Source: Halocaridina rubra (lineage: Eukaryota > Arthropoda > Malacostraca > Decapoda > Atyidae). Taken from it: a DNA stretch of 64,000 nucleotides. The first letter of the stretch is position 1. Each line of letters begins with the position of its first letter. This document shows, in pieces, positions 1 to 11,668 of the stretch. The stretch covers positions 16,001 through 80,000 of the forward strand of contig JAXCGZ010016997.1 in assembly GCA_037179515.1 (NCBI GenBank). The letters are read 5' to 3'. The translations under genes and the position numbers were made by a program. The notes beneath the pieces were generated by a model. That model did no database searches. It was not told the origin of the DNA and worked only from the letters and a program-made list of their open reading frames with translations.

Positions 1-2968
1 CTTCAAGAATTCAAAGAAGTGCTCATTAGACGATACAGAACACCGGAAGACATGGGAAAGATCAAAAACTTGTTGGAAGAGGCAAGAAGGTTAAATGATG
101 AAAGAAATGAAGAAGAGAAGAAAAATTTTCATTTCAGAGTTCTTCCAGACAAAGGGGAGATAAAGATGATAATGATAGAAGATCAGGGGATGGGGCCTCA
201 TTAAGATTGTTATACACAAATGCTGATGGATTAGCTGGTAAGGCAGTAGAATTAAAAGATAGGATTCACAACAGTAAGGCAGATATAGTAGCATTTACAA
301 AGAATAAGTTGAGTGAGGACATAAACAGTGTCACAGTTTTTCCTAAGGGCTTCAGAATATTAAGGGTTGAAAGATCTGAGAGGACTGGTGGAGGGATAGC
401 ACTGCTCATAAGTGAAAGGATTCAAGTTGAAGAAATAAACTTGGCTATAGAAAGTGCGTTCAAGGAATTTCTTGTTGCTCGCATAAATACTGGGTCAGAG
501 AGCATTATAATAACTGTTGTATGTAACCCACCAAGGAACCAGAATAGGCTAGAAGTTTATGAGGAAAGTCATATAGGTACTATTGAAATCATAAACTCAG
601 TTGTTAACATGGTACGGGAGAGAAAATGTAGGATTTTGATTATGAGAGATTTTAATCATAACGAGATAGATTGGATAAATCTTGACCCACACAGTGGTGA
701 GGACTCATTCTGGGCAAGATTCCTAGATTGCGTACAAGGGAATTTCCTACACCAACATTTAATGGAACTAACGAGGGCCAGGGGTGGGGATGAGCCATCA
801 CTACTTGATCTAGTATTCACAGATAATGTGTTGGATATTGAAAAAAATTGAGTATGAACCACCAATTGGAAAGAGTGACCACTGTGTGTTGTTGATGAAG
901 TATATCATTGAAGATATTCTGCCTGAGAGTAGAGGAACTGAGGACATGAGGAGGAACTATCCGAAAGGAGATTACATCAAAATGAATGAGCTCTTTACAG
1001 TTATTGACTGGAGAACCTTATTTTACAACAAATCTGTACAAGAAATGTATGACATCTTTTGTGAGAAATATGGGAAGATAGTAGATTGAAGCATACCTGT
1101 CACCAAAGTAGGTGTAATTCATGCCAGAGAGAAATGGTTCAATAATGAGTGTAAAAGAGCTAAGGAGTGGAGAGACAAATGCTGGAAAAGGTATAGGAGG
1201 AGAAAAAAACATAAATGCCTGGCAAACCTACAAAAGAGCAAGAAATGACTACCTAAGTAAAAGGAGAGAGGCAGAGAGAGACTATGAGAGGGACATCACC
1301 AGGAAGGCTAAAGAAAATCCCAAGCTTTTTCACAGCTTTATCGGAGGATAACTGAAGGTAAAAGAACAGGTTTTAAGGCTAAAGAGAGCGGATGGAAGCA
1401 TCACTGAGACGGATGAAGAGATCTGCAAAGAATTGAACAAGGAGTTTCAGTCAGTATTTACAGTAGAAAATACCCCCACCCCCTCAGATTGCAGAGATAG
1501 AAGCTCAAGAGCTGGTATTAGAGAACATCAACCTTACAGCCACAGAGGTATGCAAAGCGCTGATGGATTTAGATGTTCATAAAGCTACAGGTCCTGATGA
1601 CATATCCCCTCATGTACTTAAAAAATGCACAAACTCAATATTAGTGGCACTAAGTATCATATTTAAAAAGTCACTGGAGTCAGGGGAGATTCCAAGATGC
1701 TGTAAACAAGCAAATGTGATACTTATCTGCAAAAAGGGAAAAAGGGATACGGCTCTGAACTATAGACCAGTTTCCTTGACCAGCATAGTTTGCAAAGTTA
1801 TGGAGAAACTATTAAGAAAACATATCTCTCTTCACTTGGAATCCTTCAACTTTTTGTCAGTTAGGTAACATGGCTTCAGAAAAGGTAGATCAACAGTAAC
1901 AAACTTTTTAGAATTTTATGATGAGGTAAGCCGAATCTTACAGGAAAGAGAGGGCTGGGCAGATTGCATATTCCTAGACTTCCAGAAAGCATTTGACAGT
2001 GTTCCACATGGAGACTTATTGGGAAGCTGCAAGCAATGGCTAGAATAGGTGGAAATGTCTTGGAATGGATAGTAGTGAGTTCCACAGGGTTCAGTATTAG
2101 GGCCACTTTTGTTCCTTGTATATGTAAATGACCTACCAGAGTCTGTAAATTTATTCATGAATATGTTTGCAGATGATGCAAAGATTGTGAAGAAAGTAAA
2201 AAACGAGAACAATGGTAGAGAACTTCAGGAGGATCTAAATAGCCTGCATGAATGGTCAGAAAAGTGGCTAATGAAATTCAATACTTCAAAATGTAAGGTA
2301 ATGAGATTGGGTACTAGTGCAAGAAGGCCCAAGCTTGACTACTCGGTGGCTGGAGTACAACTTCAAGAGACAGAAAATGAGAGAGATCTAGGAGTAAACA
2401 TACTGGCAAATGGCACATGGACAAGGAAATGTTCAGAAATATTTATGTAACCTATGTGAGGCCAAAACACGAATATGCAGCCCCCTTTTGGAATCCACAC
2501 GTGAAAAAGCACATAGCTAATCTTGAAAAGTTCAAAGACATGCCACGAAACTGGTGCCAGAAATACGTAATCTCAGTTATGATGAAAGGCTGAGGGAATT
2601 AGACTTACCATCACTCGAAGCTAGAAGATTGAGGGGGGATATGGTGACAGTCTTTAAATTCCTTCATGGTTATGATAGAGTGGATAGGGATCGATATTTT
2701 GATATGGCTGGCTCTAGAACTAGAGGTCATAATTTTAAGCTTCGTAAGAAAACTTCTTTGCAGGATGTAAGAAAATACTTTTTCAGTGTAAGAGTAGTTG
2801 ATAATTGGAAATGGCTAAGCGAGGGGGTAGTTAATGCTATTTCAATCCATAGTTTTACGGGCAGGTATGATAAGTATGACTAAGTATAAAATGGAAGCTA
2901 TCAGGAGACGGGAAGATACGAGCTTTGGGCACTTCCCCGTAAACACAATTAGGTAAATACAAGTAGGT
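1..2968 (+). mobile_element. CR1-like LINE, decayed copy A (5' end outside window)
   Basis: The segment is collinear with the much better copy at 56467-60838, from the last part of ORF1 through EN, RT and the 3' UTR. The first base already lies inside ORF1, so the element continues to the left of the window. The 3' UTR keeps a hairpin (ACGGGAA at 2908-2914 pairing with TTCCCCGT at 2933-2940, one base bulged) and two degenerate copies of the terminal 'AATTAGGTAA' repeat near 2948-2968. Unlike copies B, C and D, its 3' flank is not a microsatellite. Family assignment rests on the C-terminal block 'SRTRGH' and the EN/RT layout typical of CR1. Confidence 0.9.
207..2883 (+). pseudogene. CR1-like ORF2 (EN + RT), multiply disrupted
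   Basis: ORF2 would encode an AP-type endonuclease followed by reverse transcriptase. The EN part is readable at 207-851, with the SDH motif after the frameshift. Against copy C the lesions are: an extra base in the A-run near 838; TGC to TGA at 1087-1089; AAA to TAA at 1349-1351; an extra C near 1475; CAA to TAA at 1866-1868; a deletion of about 70 bp near 2072; and a deletion of about 75 bp near 2407. The FADD catalytic motif survives near 2168. The final 60 or so codons of ORF1 (1-204) are intact and end two bases before the ORF2 frame is usually called. The copy is non-functional. Confidence 0.9.
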
Positions 2969-2977
2969 AAATACACA

Positions 2978-3335
2978 TGTCGGGAAAGCCGTGACCCATG
3001 GGTCAAACCCTTTGAAAGTAATCAACACAAACGTCGAGGGACAAGTCCTGGGAAAGCCATCATGAAGCTGGAAATCTATGCAGCAGATTACATGAACGAC
3101 TACATCGAGACCTTTCACCTAGTAGAAAACACACAACAAGAAAAAATATGGGAGCAGACCACTGACCACCTCCGGGAACCATGACCCAAGGGTCAAACCC
3201 TTTGAAAGTAATCAACACAAACGACGAGGGACAAGTCCTTGGGAAAGCAAAAATGAAGCTGGAAAGCATCAGATGACCCGAACGACTATATAACATCGAG
3301 ACCTTTCACTTAATTGAAAGCACACAACAAGAAAA
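2978..3335. repeat. Two diverged direct repeats of about 190 bp
   Basis: A block beginning near 2988 ('GTGACCCATGGGTCAAACC') recurs near 3178 ('ATGACCCAAGGGTCAAACC'). The following 50 bases are nearly identical, and both units end in 'GAGACCTTTCAC' plus an A-rich stretch. The units are tandem with small indels. No coding content is seen. Confidence 0.8.
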
Positions 3336-3462
3336 AAAGAAAAAAAGAAAAAACAATAAGAATAGAAAATGTTATTGGTGATGCAAATTGTTTCTTTAGT
3401 TTTTCCTTGGCAAAATATGGACATGAAAACGAATATTAACTGATGTGAAGGAAGGTAGCTGA

Positions 3463-3549
<87 letters not shown>

Positions 3550-3550
3550 T
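3463..3550. repeat. (AAT)n microsatellite
   Basis: Uninterrupted AAT repeat of roughly 29 units. Long Ile or Ile/Asn reading frames here are repeat artefacts. Confidence 0.98.
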
Positions 3551-4242
3551 ATAACAATAAAAAAACAGAAAAATTGTGAACGATTTTGACTAGCATATAA
3601 AGAACGTTTCAAGAAATGCATGTTACATCAGCTCCTGTGGAAATCATCTAGAAATGTTTTTGCTGCTGTTGAAGCTCCTAATGTACATTTGTTTGCAAGC
3701 GCCAAAAATGATGGCTAAGGATATAAACTGAAAATTAGAATACTCAAGACATAATGACTGTCATCAAAGAAACTACATCGCAGTATGTTGGGAAAATAAA
3801 AACTTCAAACTGCTTATATATAACGAGGGACCTGATTTTCTTGGTGCCCGGGCCCGATTAGGGAATATTATTTTTTGCCCGTCCAGGTGTCACTTTCATA
3901 AAAAAGGATTTGTGAAGAAAAAGACGGAGGAAAAAGTAACGGGTTTAAAAAAAAACTTACACACACACACACACACACGAGGATCTTAGACAATAGTCAG
4001 AAAACAAGCATATGGCACGGAATGAAACTAGAGGAGTTAGATGGCAACAGCATATGACAAAATAATGTTTTGCAAAGCACTAAATCCTTTTGGACCTTTG
4101 AAATATGATGCCACTAAAGAAATAGAGTAATGATAGAGCCTATTAATCAATATTGCGAGAATGACTCTTGTGCAACATTTACAGCAAAGGTCTTGATAAC
4201 ACCACCCTACTAATTTATTAAAAAAACCTAAGAGCACTCCAC
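3551..4242. other. No recognised feature
   Basis: AT-rich non-coding sequence with a short (CA)n tract near 3960-3978. Its last four bases, CCAC (4239-4242), are the left target-site duplication of the LTR element that follows. Confidence 0.6.
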
Positions 4243-4888
4243 TGTCATATAGTTGTATATCTTAACAGGAATCGTAATACTATGTTTCATCAGTGTCGTG
4301 TTAGATTTGCAACTACAGAGATATAGCGTGCGAGGTGATAACAGAAATTCAATGGTTACTTAACACTTAGTTTATTTAGTTATACACTTATTCTACACCT
4401 CAATGCTCCCCGCCCCCTTAGGGTAAAAATGCTTAGCATATAGGCGCTCCCATGTCTCTACTGCTCTCTCACTGCTTCTGACTCTTTTTGTATCACAAAG
4501 ATGGCAGGACGTGGTATGCTTGGCCACGCCTCCACCAATAGGCTTCCAGAAAAAAAGTGTTACAACCTATAGCTTGAGGGGCGTGGCTAAAGGAACGCCA
4601 ATTGGGTACAAGGTGTGCCTTATGTATATTTTCAAGTGTACTTGTATGTATTGGTGGAGGCTCTCATGAGAACAACACAGAAATGTGTGACATTTCTGAC
4701 CTCCATTGATAAGGGATGCAAAGGTGTGAGAGGCCCATGGGTTGAACCATAGATCTTTGTCATCTCTCTGTAAACACACACTCTACCCAGAAGCCACACT
4801 GGATATAACAAGTCACACCACTTGAGCACCCCTGACATTACATGGGTAATGTCATGTTACACTTCTTGGGTAGGATTACTTTACGACA
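4243..4888 (-). repeat. 3' LTR of the minus-strand provirus
   Basis: Aligns end to end with 16166-16805, with scattered substitutions and small indels (clearly more than 5% by eye). The termini are TGTC and GACA. The divergence points to an old insertion. Confidence 0.85.
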
Positions 4889-4903
4889 CTCCCCATCACC
4901 ACC
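4889..4903 (-). promoter_or_regulatory. Polypurine tract (plus-strand primer site)
   Basis: Read on the minus strand this is GGTGGTGATGGGGAG, directly abutting the TGTCG start of the 3' LTR, which is the expected position for plus-strand DNA priming. Confidence 0.65.
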
Positions 4904-5025
4904 CTGAAATGCCCCATTTCAGGTGAAGCATTACACATTTTAGAGAGTGCTATCAGTTGTAAATTATAATTATTTTAGAAAAAAAAAGACAGGGCAGAAT
5001 CGTCAATTTTGATGATTTCTCATAA

Positions 5026-5297
5026 AGTTTCACATAATTATCTAAATAAATTGCTTCTCTGTATTACATCTCAAAGTTTCACATAATTATCTAAATAGAT
5101 TGCTTCTCTGTATTACATATAAAAGTTTCACATAATTATGTAAATAAATTTTTTTTCTGTATTATATATTAAAATTTCACACAATTATCTCAGTGTATTG
5201 TATATCAAGATTCCACATAATTATCTAAAAATTTCACATAGTTATCTAAAAGTATTACATATAAAAAATTTCACATTGTTATTTGAATGTATTACAT
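5026..5297. repeat. Minisatellite of about 47-bp units, left part
   Basis: Imperfect tandem copies of a unit containing 'TTTCACATAATTATCTAAAT' and 'CTGTATTACATAT'. The same array resumes at 8826-8940, so the LINE at 5306-8662 sits within it. Confidence 0.85.
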
Positions 5298-5305
5298 GTC
5301 AATAT

Positions 5306-8300
5306 AATGATGACGGCGAACATATTGCTCATCTTCTGGATGAATTCCCCAACATCAATCTTATAAACAGTGGGGTTCCAACACATGTACGAGGAGGAAG
5401 ACTAGACCTGTCCTTCATAACCTCCCCCCTCTCTCCCCACACTGACTGGAGCATTCATCCTCACCTCATGAGTGATCACTATGCCACTCAGACAGGCATC
5501 CAACTGCCTAAACTTCCACCTATTCCACCTCCTCCTCCCAAGTGGAATCAAAACTTGGCAAACTGGACAAAATTTCAGCAATCATTAACACAGTGGCATG
5601 CAAATTACACTGCACCCGAAGACATCAACATACTAGCACAAGATTTCATCTCCGCCTTCCACAAAGCAGCCGATGATGCCATACCAAAACACAAACCACC
5701 AAAAAGGGAATATAAAGATGCATGGTACTACTGTCAAGAAGTGAAAGAGGCCAACCAAAGATTAAATAGGGTCAGGAAGCTATATAGGAAAAGACCCACA
5801 GATGCTAACAGAGCAGTGCTTCGGGAAGTGGTCACAGACACCCACAAGACTGTCTCAAAAATCCGGACTGACAAATGGCTTGAATGGTGTGCCAACCTAA
5901 ACCAGCACACCAACCTCACAGAGCTATGGCAAATGCTCAGGAGAGTGTCCGGAAAAAAATCAACCAAAATACCCACGCATCCAAAACCAATGGAGGAAGC
6001 AGAAAGACTTGCAGACACGTTTTCCAGCCGCTCAGCAACCCAACAACTTCCACCAAGCACAATTAGAATCCAAAATGACCTAAGGCTACAAAGATGGGAC
6101 ATCATAAATCATGCCTGCGATCAAGAAGATGAGACAGATGCACCATTCACCTCTCAAGAACTCAGAAACACCAAACATAGAGGGAAAGACACAGCCCCTG
6201 GTGCAGACGGCATCACCTACTCAATGATCAACAACATGGGCACTGCAGGTGAAGCCGCCTACCTCCATCTGACAAACAGCACTTACTTATTAAGGGTGTG
6301 GCCAAAAATCTGGAGTCAACAGGATATTCAGCCTATCCCAAAACCCAAAGACTCAACGAATCCACGACCCATATCGCTACTAAGCTGTTTAGAAAAAACA
6401 GCAGAAAAAATGGTGCTCAAAAGATTAAAATTCAAAATAGGCCCCTTACACCCTCACTTGTATGCCTACAGAGATAATGTAGGCACCACACAGTGTATTA
6501 TGGATGTCCTCAGCTGCATTAACAACAAGGCCGCAGTTGTAGTCTTCTTAGATCTTGAGAAGGCTTTTGAACTGGCTAATCCTGCAGCCATACTGAGCTC
6601 CCTAGCAAAAAAGGGAGTTAAGGGACATCTACTAAGTTGGGTCTCAAACCATGTCAGAAACAGAGAGGCTAGAGTAAAATTCCAAAGGCATCTATCAACT
6701 TACAAGAAATTAGAAAATGGTACCCCACAAGGAGGCATCCTCAGTCCACTGCTTTTCAATGTACTGATGGAGAACTTCCTTCAACTTCAACTACCCCAAG
6801 GAGTAGACATCTTCATCTATGCTGACGATGTAGTCTTCATCAGCAGAGGAGGCAATAGATTAGCCAGCGCTCAAGAAGCAGTAGACCTATTCCATCAGAA
6901 AAGCAAGGAGCTGGGGCTCAAAATCAACAGAAACAAAACAAAAGCTATGGCCGTAAAAACTCCAGTACCACTAGCCCCGATCACCCTAGCCAATGGAAAC
7001 ATAGAGTGGGTGGATACATTCATGTATCTAGGAGTTTACATAGACAGGCATCTCACCTTCAAACCTCAGATCACATATCTCAGAGAAAGAGCTCACAGCA
7101 GACTAACCCCTATGAGATATATGACATCTCTCCAAGAAGGAGCAGGTATTCAGGTCCTAAGGAAATTTTATACAGCCACCATTAGATCCCTGATTACCTA
7201 CAGCGCCCCAACCCTAGCCAACCTCAATGCACAACAAATCTCCACCATTGAAGTGATCCAGAACAACGCCATGCGTTACATGCTGGGGGCTCCTATGTGG
7301 ACCAGGATATGCAACCTACAAATGGAAACAAATCTACCTCCCTTATATAGCTGAATAAACGTTTCCAACACCAACTCCATAACAAAGGCTCTGCTATCCG
7401 AAAGGAAATCCCACACGCAAACAAGGCTGAAAGATGCCCTAAACAAACATCCTGACCTCCCTATCCCAAACAGCTATGCCGGCCACCTTCTGAAAAGTAT
7501 TCACAAATGCAACATGGCATCTGAACTGGCAAGAATAAACTTAGACAAGCCCTACACCAACTACAAGCCGCTAGTCCCATGGAGAGCACACCCTGCAAAA
7601 TTCAACACCACTAGTCTTCCTGATAGTAAGAAAGCCTGTTCAAAGATACAACTGCATGAAGCAGCTCTAGCTGCCATCGCTGAAACCAACCAAGCAGAAG
7701 GCGTCTCCTATTACACAGATGGTACTGTCAATGCTGGTATCCCTGCAACTGGAGCGGCAGTCTACTCGGAGATTTTTACAGCCTCCTGGAGACTTTCAGA
7801 CTCCTGCTCCACTCTGCAAACTGAGTTATTTGCCATCAAAATGGCTCTGCACAACTCAATTGAAAAAGGACAAGGACCTGTTACGATACACACCGACTCA
7901 CTCTCCTCTGTCCAAGCACTACAGCAGCAGAAGTTCAAAGAAAACATCAACCTAATCAGCACGGTCCAAACACTGCTAGTGCAACATCAAGAACAAAGAA
8001 GACCGGTAACCATCAACTGGATACCCAGCCATATCAACATCCCTGGAAATGACAAGGCCGATCAACTTGCCAAGGATGCCGTCTTATGCCACAGCATACA
8101 GCAATCTATACAACCCAGTCTTCAACAATACAAATCAAAAACCAAGCAGGCACTACAGAGATCAAAGCAGGAAAACCACAACTACTGGGTCAACAAAAGC
8201 TCCTACTCTGCCACGTGGTACAGGGAAGCAACAAAGCTTGAGCCCTCACCGGTATCCAAATACACCCCAAGGAGTCTGGCTGTCATGATAGCTAGACTCA

Positions 8301-8554
8301 GGCTAGGCTACAAATGCTGCTGGGAAATCATTGAGAACCCCAGAAAAGAGTGTGCACACTGTCAAAAGATAACTGATAAGGCCCTGCTGCATTATCTTTT
8401 AGAATGTCCAAAGACAAACAGCTTAAAGAACGGATTAAACATGGAACCACAACACCCCAATGCGACAGTTCATGCAGCCAAAATTGTTAAGGAAATACTT
8501 GACAACATAGACACACATCTCACCACCTTGGAAACTTTCGAACCACCAAGGTGA
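5306..8554 (+). pseudogene. EN(partial)-RT-RNase H polyprotein with one in-frame TGA
   Basis: One frame is open from the element start to 8554 except for a TGA at 7352-7354. The sequence on both sides of it reads on in the same frame, so this is a single nonsense change, and CGA to TGA by CpG decay would explain it. An endonuclease remnant carries the SDH motif. RT shows a domain-A-like 'FLDLEKAF', 'GTPQGG' and the catalytic YADD near 6820. RNase H (7514-8100) shows the four acidic positions: YTDG, TELFA, HTDS and GNDKAD. A CAHC...H...C cluster near the end may bind zinc. It would replicate LINE RNA at the target site if intact. It is one of the least damaged frames in the window, but its N-terminus is truncated. 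Confidence 0.88.
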
Positions 8555-8641
8555 TAAAACAAACCAAGAGGTATAACCTCTAACCTACGGGCCGTTCTTT
8601 GAACAAGGGCCCGTGCCAAAACAAGGTTGGCTTTAACCTCA

Positions 8642-8662
8642 AACAACAACAACAACAACAAC
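8642..8662 (+). repeat. (CAA)n LINE tail
   Basis: Short (CAA)n run that ends directly at the right target duplication. It is the 3' tail of the I-like LINE. Confidence 0.8.
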
Positions 8663-8825
8663 GTCAATATTTCACAGAATCTGAATTCTAGATCAAAACT
8701 TAGCACGAGGGTCTGCTCCTCTCTTTTTTATCTATTACTTTATTTAATTTTCTTGCTTTTCCCTTCAATTCCCTTATATACTTAATCCCCTCCCCTTTTT
8801 CCCCTCCTATCCTATCCCATCCTAA

Positions 8826-8945
8826 AAAATATTTCACATAATTATCTAAATGTATTATATATAAAAATCTCACATAAATATCTAATTGTATTTCATATAA
8901 AAAATCTCACATAATTATCTAGACGTATTATATCTAAACATTTCC
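8826..8945. repeat. Minisatellite, right part
   Basis: Three to four copies of 'TCACATAATTATCTAAATGTATTA'-type units (partial), matching 5026-5297. A T/C-rich stretch (8705-8825) separates it from the LINE end. Confidence 0.8.
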
Positions 8946-10450
8946 CTGTGCTCTCTAATACTTACTAAAGTTTCGTGAAAAAAGGATTTCATTGTCAAGG
9001 GTACAATCAATATATATAGAACGTGTGATTTCTGAAAAAGACAAACAAAAGAAAAATATGTTTTCACAACAAGCATAATACTTAAAGAATAAAAAAAAAA
9101 AAATCAAAATCAAGTATTCACAGTTACAATATATAGCTACTAATGGGCGACAAAATGACTATTAATTATTTCAGTAAAGAGAAGTTAAACATTTATATCT
9201 AAAAAACAACTATTCAATAATTCACTTCAATAGTACATAGAAAATAATAAAAAATGGCTATAATACCCAATTTATATAAAATACAGTTTGTAAGCGACAA
9301 ATATCTAAAAATATTCATCAATTAAAGAACGATTATCATAGCACTAAATCAAAATACAAACACTGTTTATGAATGACAATTATCTGAAACAATGACACTT
9401 ACTATATTAAACTTAGGGTAAATAGTTTCCCTTATATCTATATACTACTTCTAGAGGAGGCATTGAGGCTCTCTTAAGTAAAATCTTATAATCTTAAAAA
9501 AAAAGAAAAAAAGAAACAGAGCTCAGGTTTGGTAGCTGAAAAAGAAGTTATTATCCTTTGGGACATATCTCTCTTTCATTTTTTTTTTATTAGGGATTTT
9601 TCATCTCCCTATTTCATTCCCACATTCCCCTTGTCCCCATATGGAGTCCCTCTATTTGAGGTATTGCTAGGTATTGGGCCGTCCCCACACCTTTTTCCGT
9701 CATCCCCTCACTTCTACGCTGCGAGACAGGTCCGGGTTGTAACCATGAACCGTGAATACGCTTCTGGAGAACGGCCGGACAACAGGAGGGCGCTGATATA
9801 TCTGCCATGAGCCTCTTCCGCCTGCATTTTACGAATCTCGAGGCGGTCCTATGACCATTTTTCCTCTCACGAAACTTATCATCCAGAGGTGGATCTCCCT
9901 CTCAAACTCAAATTCTGCAATTAGAATAGCCTGGAATAGATTCTAGGGCCGGAAAATAGGGCCTAATGTCACTATTACAAATGCAGGAAAGAATAGATAT
10001 CACCTCTGGGTATAAACAATTGCCATATGTAAGCACTCAAAGGGCATACTGCACCTCCCCTGCATCTGTAGGCTCTTGCAATCTCTCCAGTGAGTGAAAG
10101 GGACTGGATGTGAAAAAAATTTGAAATTGCAGGTCAGGGCTGCCTGGAAATAGGGTGGTAGTTGTAAGTATGTGTCTACACCATTAGATCATTATTCCAA
10201 GATTCTTAGGACGTAGCTGAGTAACTGATAGATAATCTCTACATAACATTAGTATGCTATAGATATCAAAAAGAGAAGTTATGAAACGCTGAGAACAGCC
10301 ATTAAAGAAATACTCTTATTAACAGTGACTACAGTAACACAAGGGCATGAATTAAAAAAAAATGTTAATAATTTGGTTACTACTGATAGTACTAGGGAAC
10401 TAATAATTAGCAAGAAGAGCCATGGAGTGCTAACAGCAACAACAGCCAAC

Positions 10451-10451
<1 letters not shown>
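8946..10451. other. No recognised feature
   Basis: AT-rich interior of the minus-strand provirus. A 93-codon open frame (9529-9810) has no recognisable motif and I do not call it a gene. Confidence 0.5.
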
Positions 10452-10518
<67 letters not shown>

Positions 10519-10519
10519 T
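10452..10519. repeat. (AAT)n microsatellite
   Basis: About 22 uninterrupted AAT units. Poly-Ile frames on both strands are artefacts. Confidence 0.97.
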
Positions 10520-10957
10520 CCTAAATTAGGAATAAGAGTGAGTATACAAGTGATACTGGCATATTGAGGCAAGAACAAAGTTCTGTACTTATATTTCATA
10601 ATAATGTTCATTTTAAATAAATTTCTTTTGGTCGGTTTCTTTTACTATTCCGAATTCCTGCTGTCATAATATATATAGTAGCATAGTCACCAACCTTCTT
10701 GTTGCTCAATTTGTCAGCAGGAGCTCATATATTTTCCAAGACAGTTGCAGTATGTGGAAGACAAATTTTCTGTTACTATTCAATTCAAATTTTGTCATAT
10801 CAGTTCAGTATTAACATGCAAAAACTCATCAAAAATAATAAAGCTAGGTCGCATTTATCATCTAGCAATTTGCAAAATAATTAAAAAGAAATCAACAATC
10901 AAAGTACTCTGTTAACATACAGAAACAACATCCTTCAGTACGGAAGGGACAAAAGAC

Positions 10958-11070
<113 letters not shown>

Positions 11071-11668
11071 TGAGCTAACTTAATTTCTTCAAAAAGAAAA
11101 TGTATATTGTCGCTGTAGGGACGTTTTTTTGTGATCTGCCCTTTATGACTTGCCTTCCTGCCTAACTATACAAGGGAAAAAAACAATAACTACACGAAAT
11201 TTTGTTTTCTAGCATCTAAAAAAATAAAAACAAAATAATTTAGAATACAAATAAATAGGCAACGAAGCATAAATCCATTTTTTTTTCATAAATCGGAGGG
11301 TCGAGTCGAAGCACACACTCTCTATAAGTCAAACATACCTTTGATGGAATTTAAGCAAAATACTGCAAATATATCTAATAATTACAGTTAATAAAATATG
11401 AAACTCCTGTAAGCTTAACAAGTATTGTAAATTAAAAAATTATTTGACAACTAAAGCTGATATTTCGAGAGAATTTATTTTTATTCATTTATATCTACTA
11501 CAATTAACAAACATAACGATTATTCTTTCTTAACAAAAGATATAAAAGGACTTAAGTATCATTATTTTAATTTTATGCACAAAATATATGCTCTGAGAAT
11601 CACAATTATCTTAATTAGCACAATAGTAATTATAAATTTCACGACAATGACAATAATTAACAATTCGT

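Larger units (their letters stand above)
5306..8662 (+). mobile_element. I-like LINE with RNase H, 5' truncated, with target duplication
   Basis: The insertion is bounded by an exact 8-bp duplication, GTCAATAT (5298-5305 and 8663-8670), and ends in a (CAA)n tail at 8642-8662. The domain order is partial AP-endonuclease, reverse transcriptase, RNase H, then a Cys/His-rich C-terminus. RNase H after RT is characteristic of the I group of LINEs (I, Ingi/Vingi and relatives); the exact clade is not resolved. The upstream half of EN is missing. It lies inside a minisatellite that is itself inside the minus-strand provirus. Confidence 0.9.

Noticed and set aside
9529..9810. 93-codon ORF
   Set aside because: No motif, no homologous second copy, and it lies in decayed provirus DNA.
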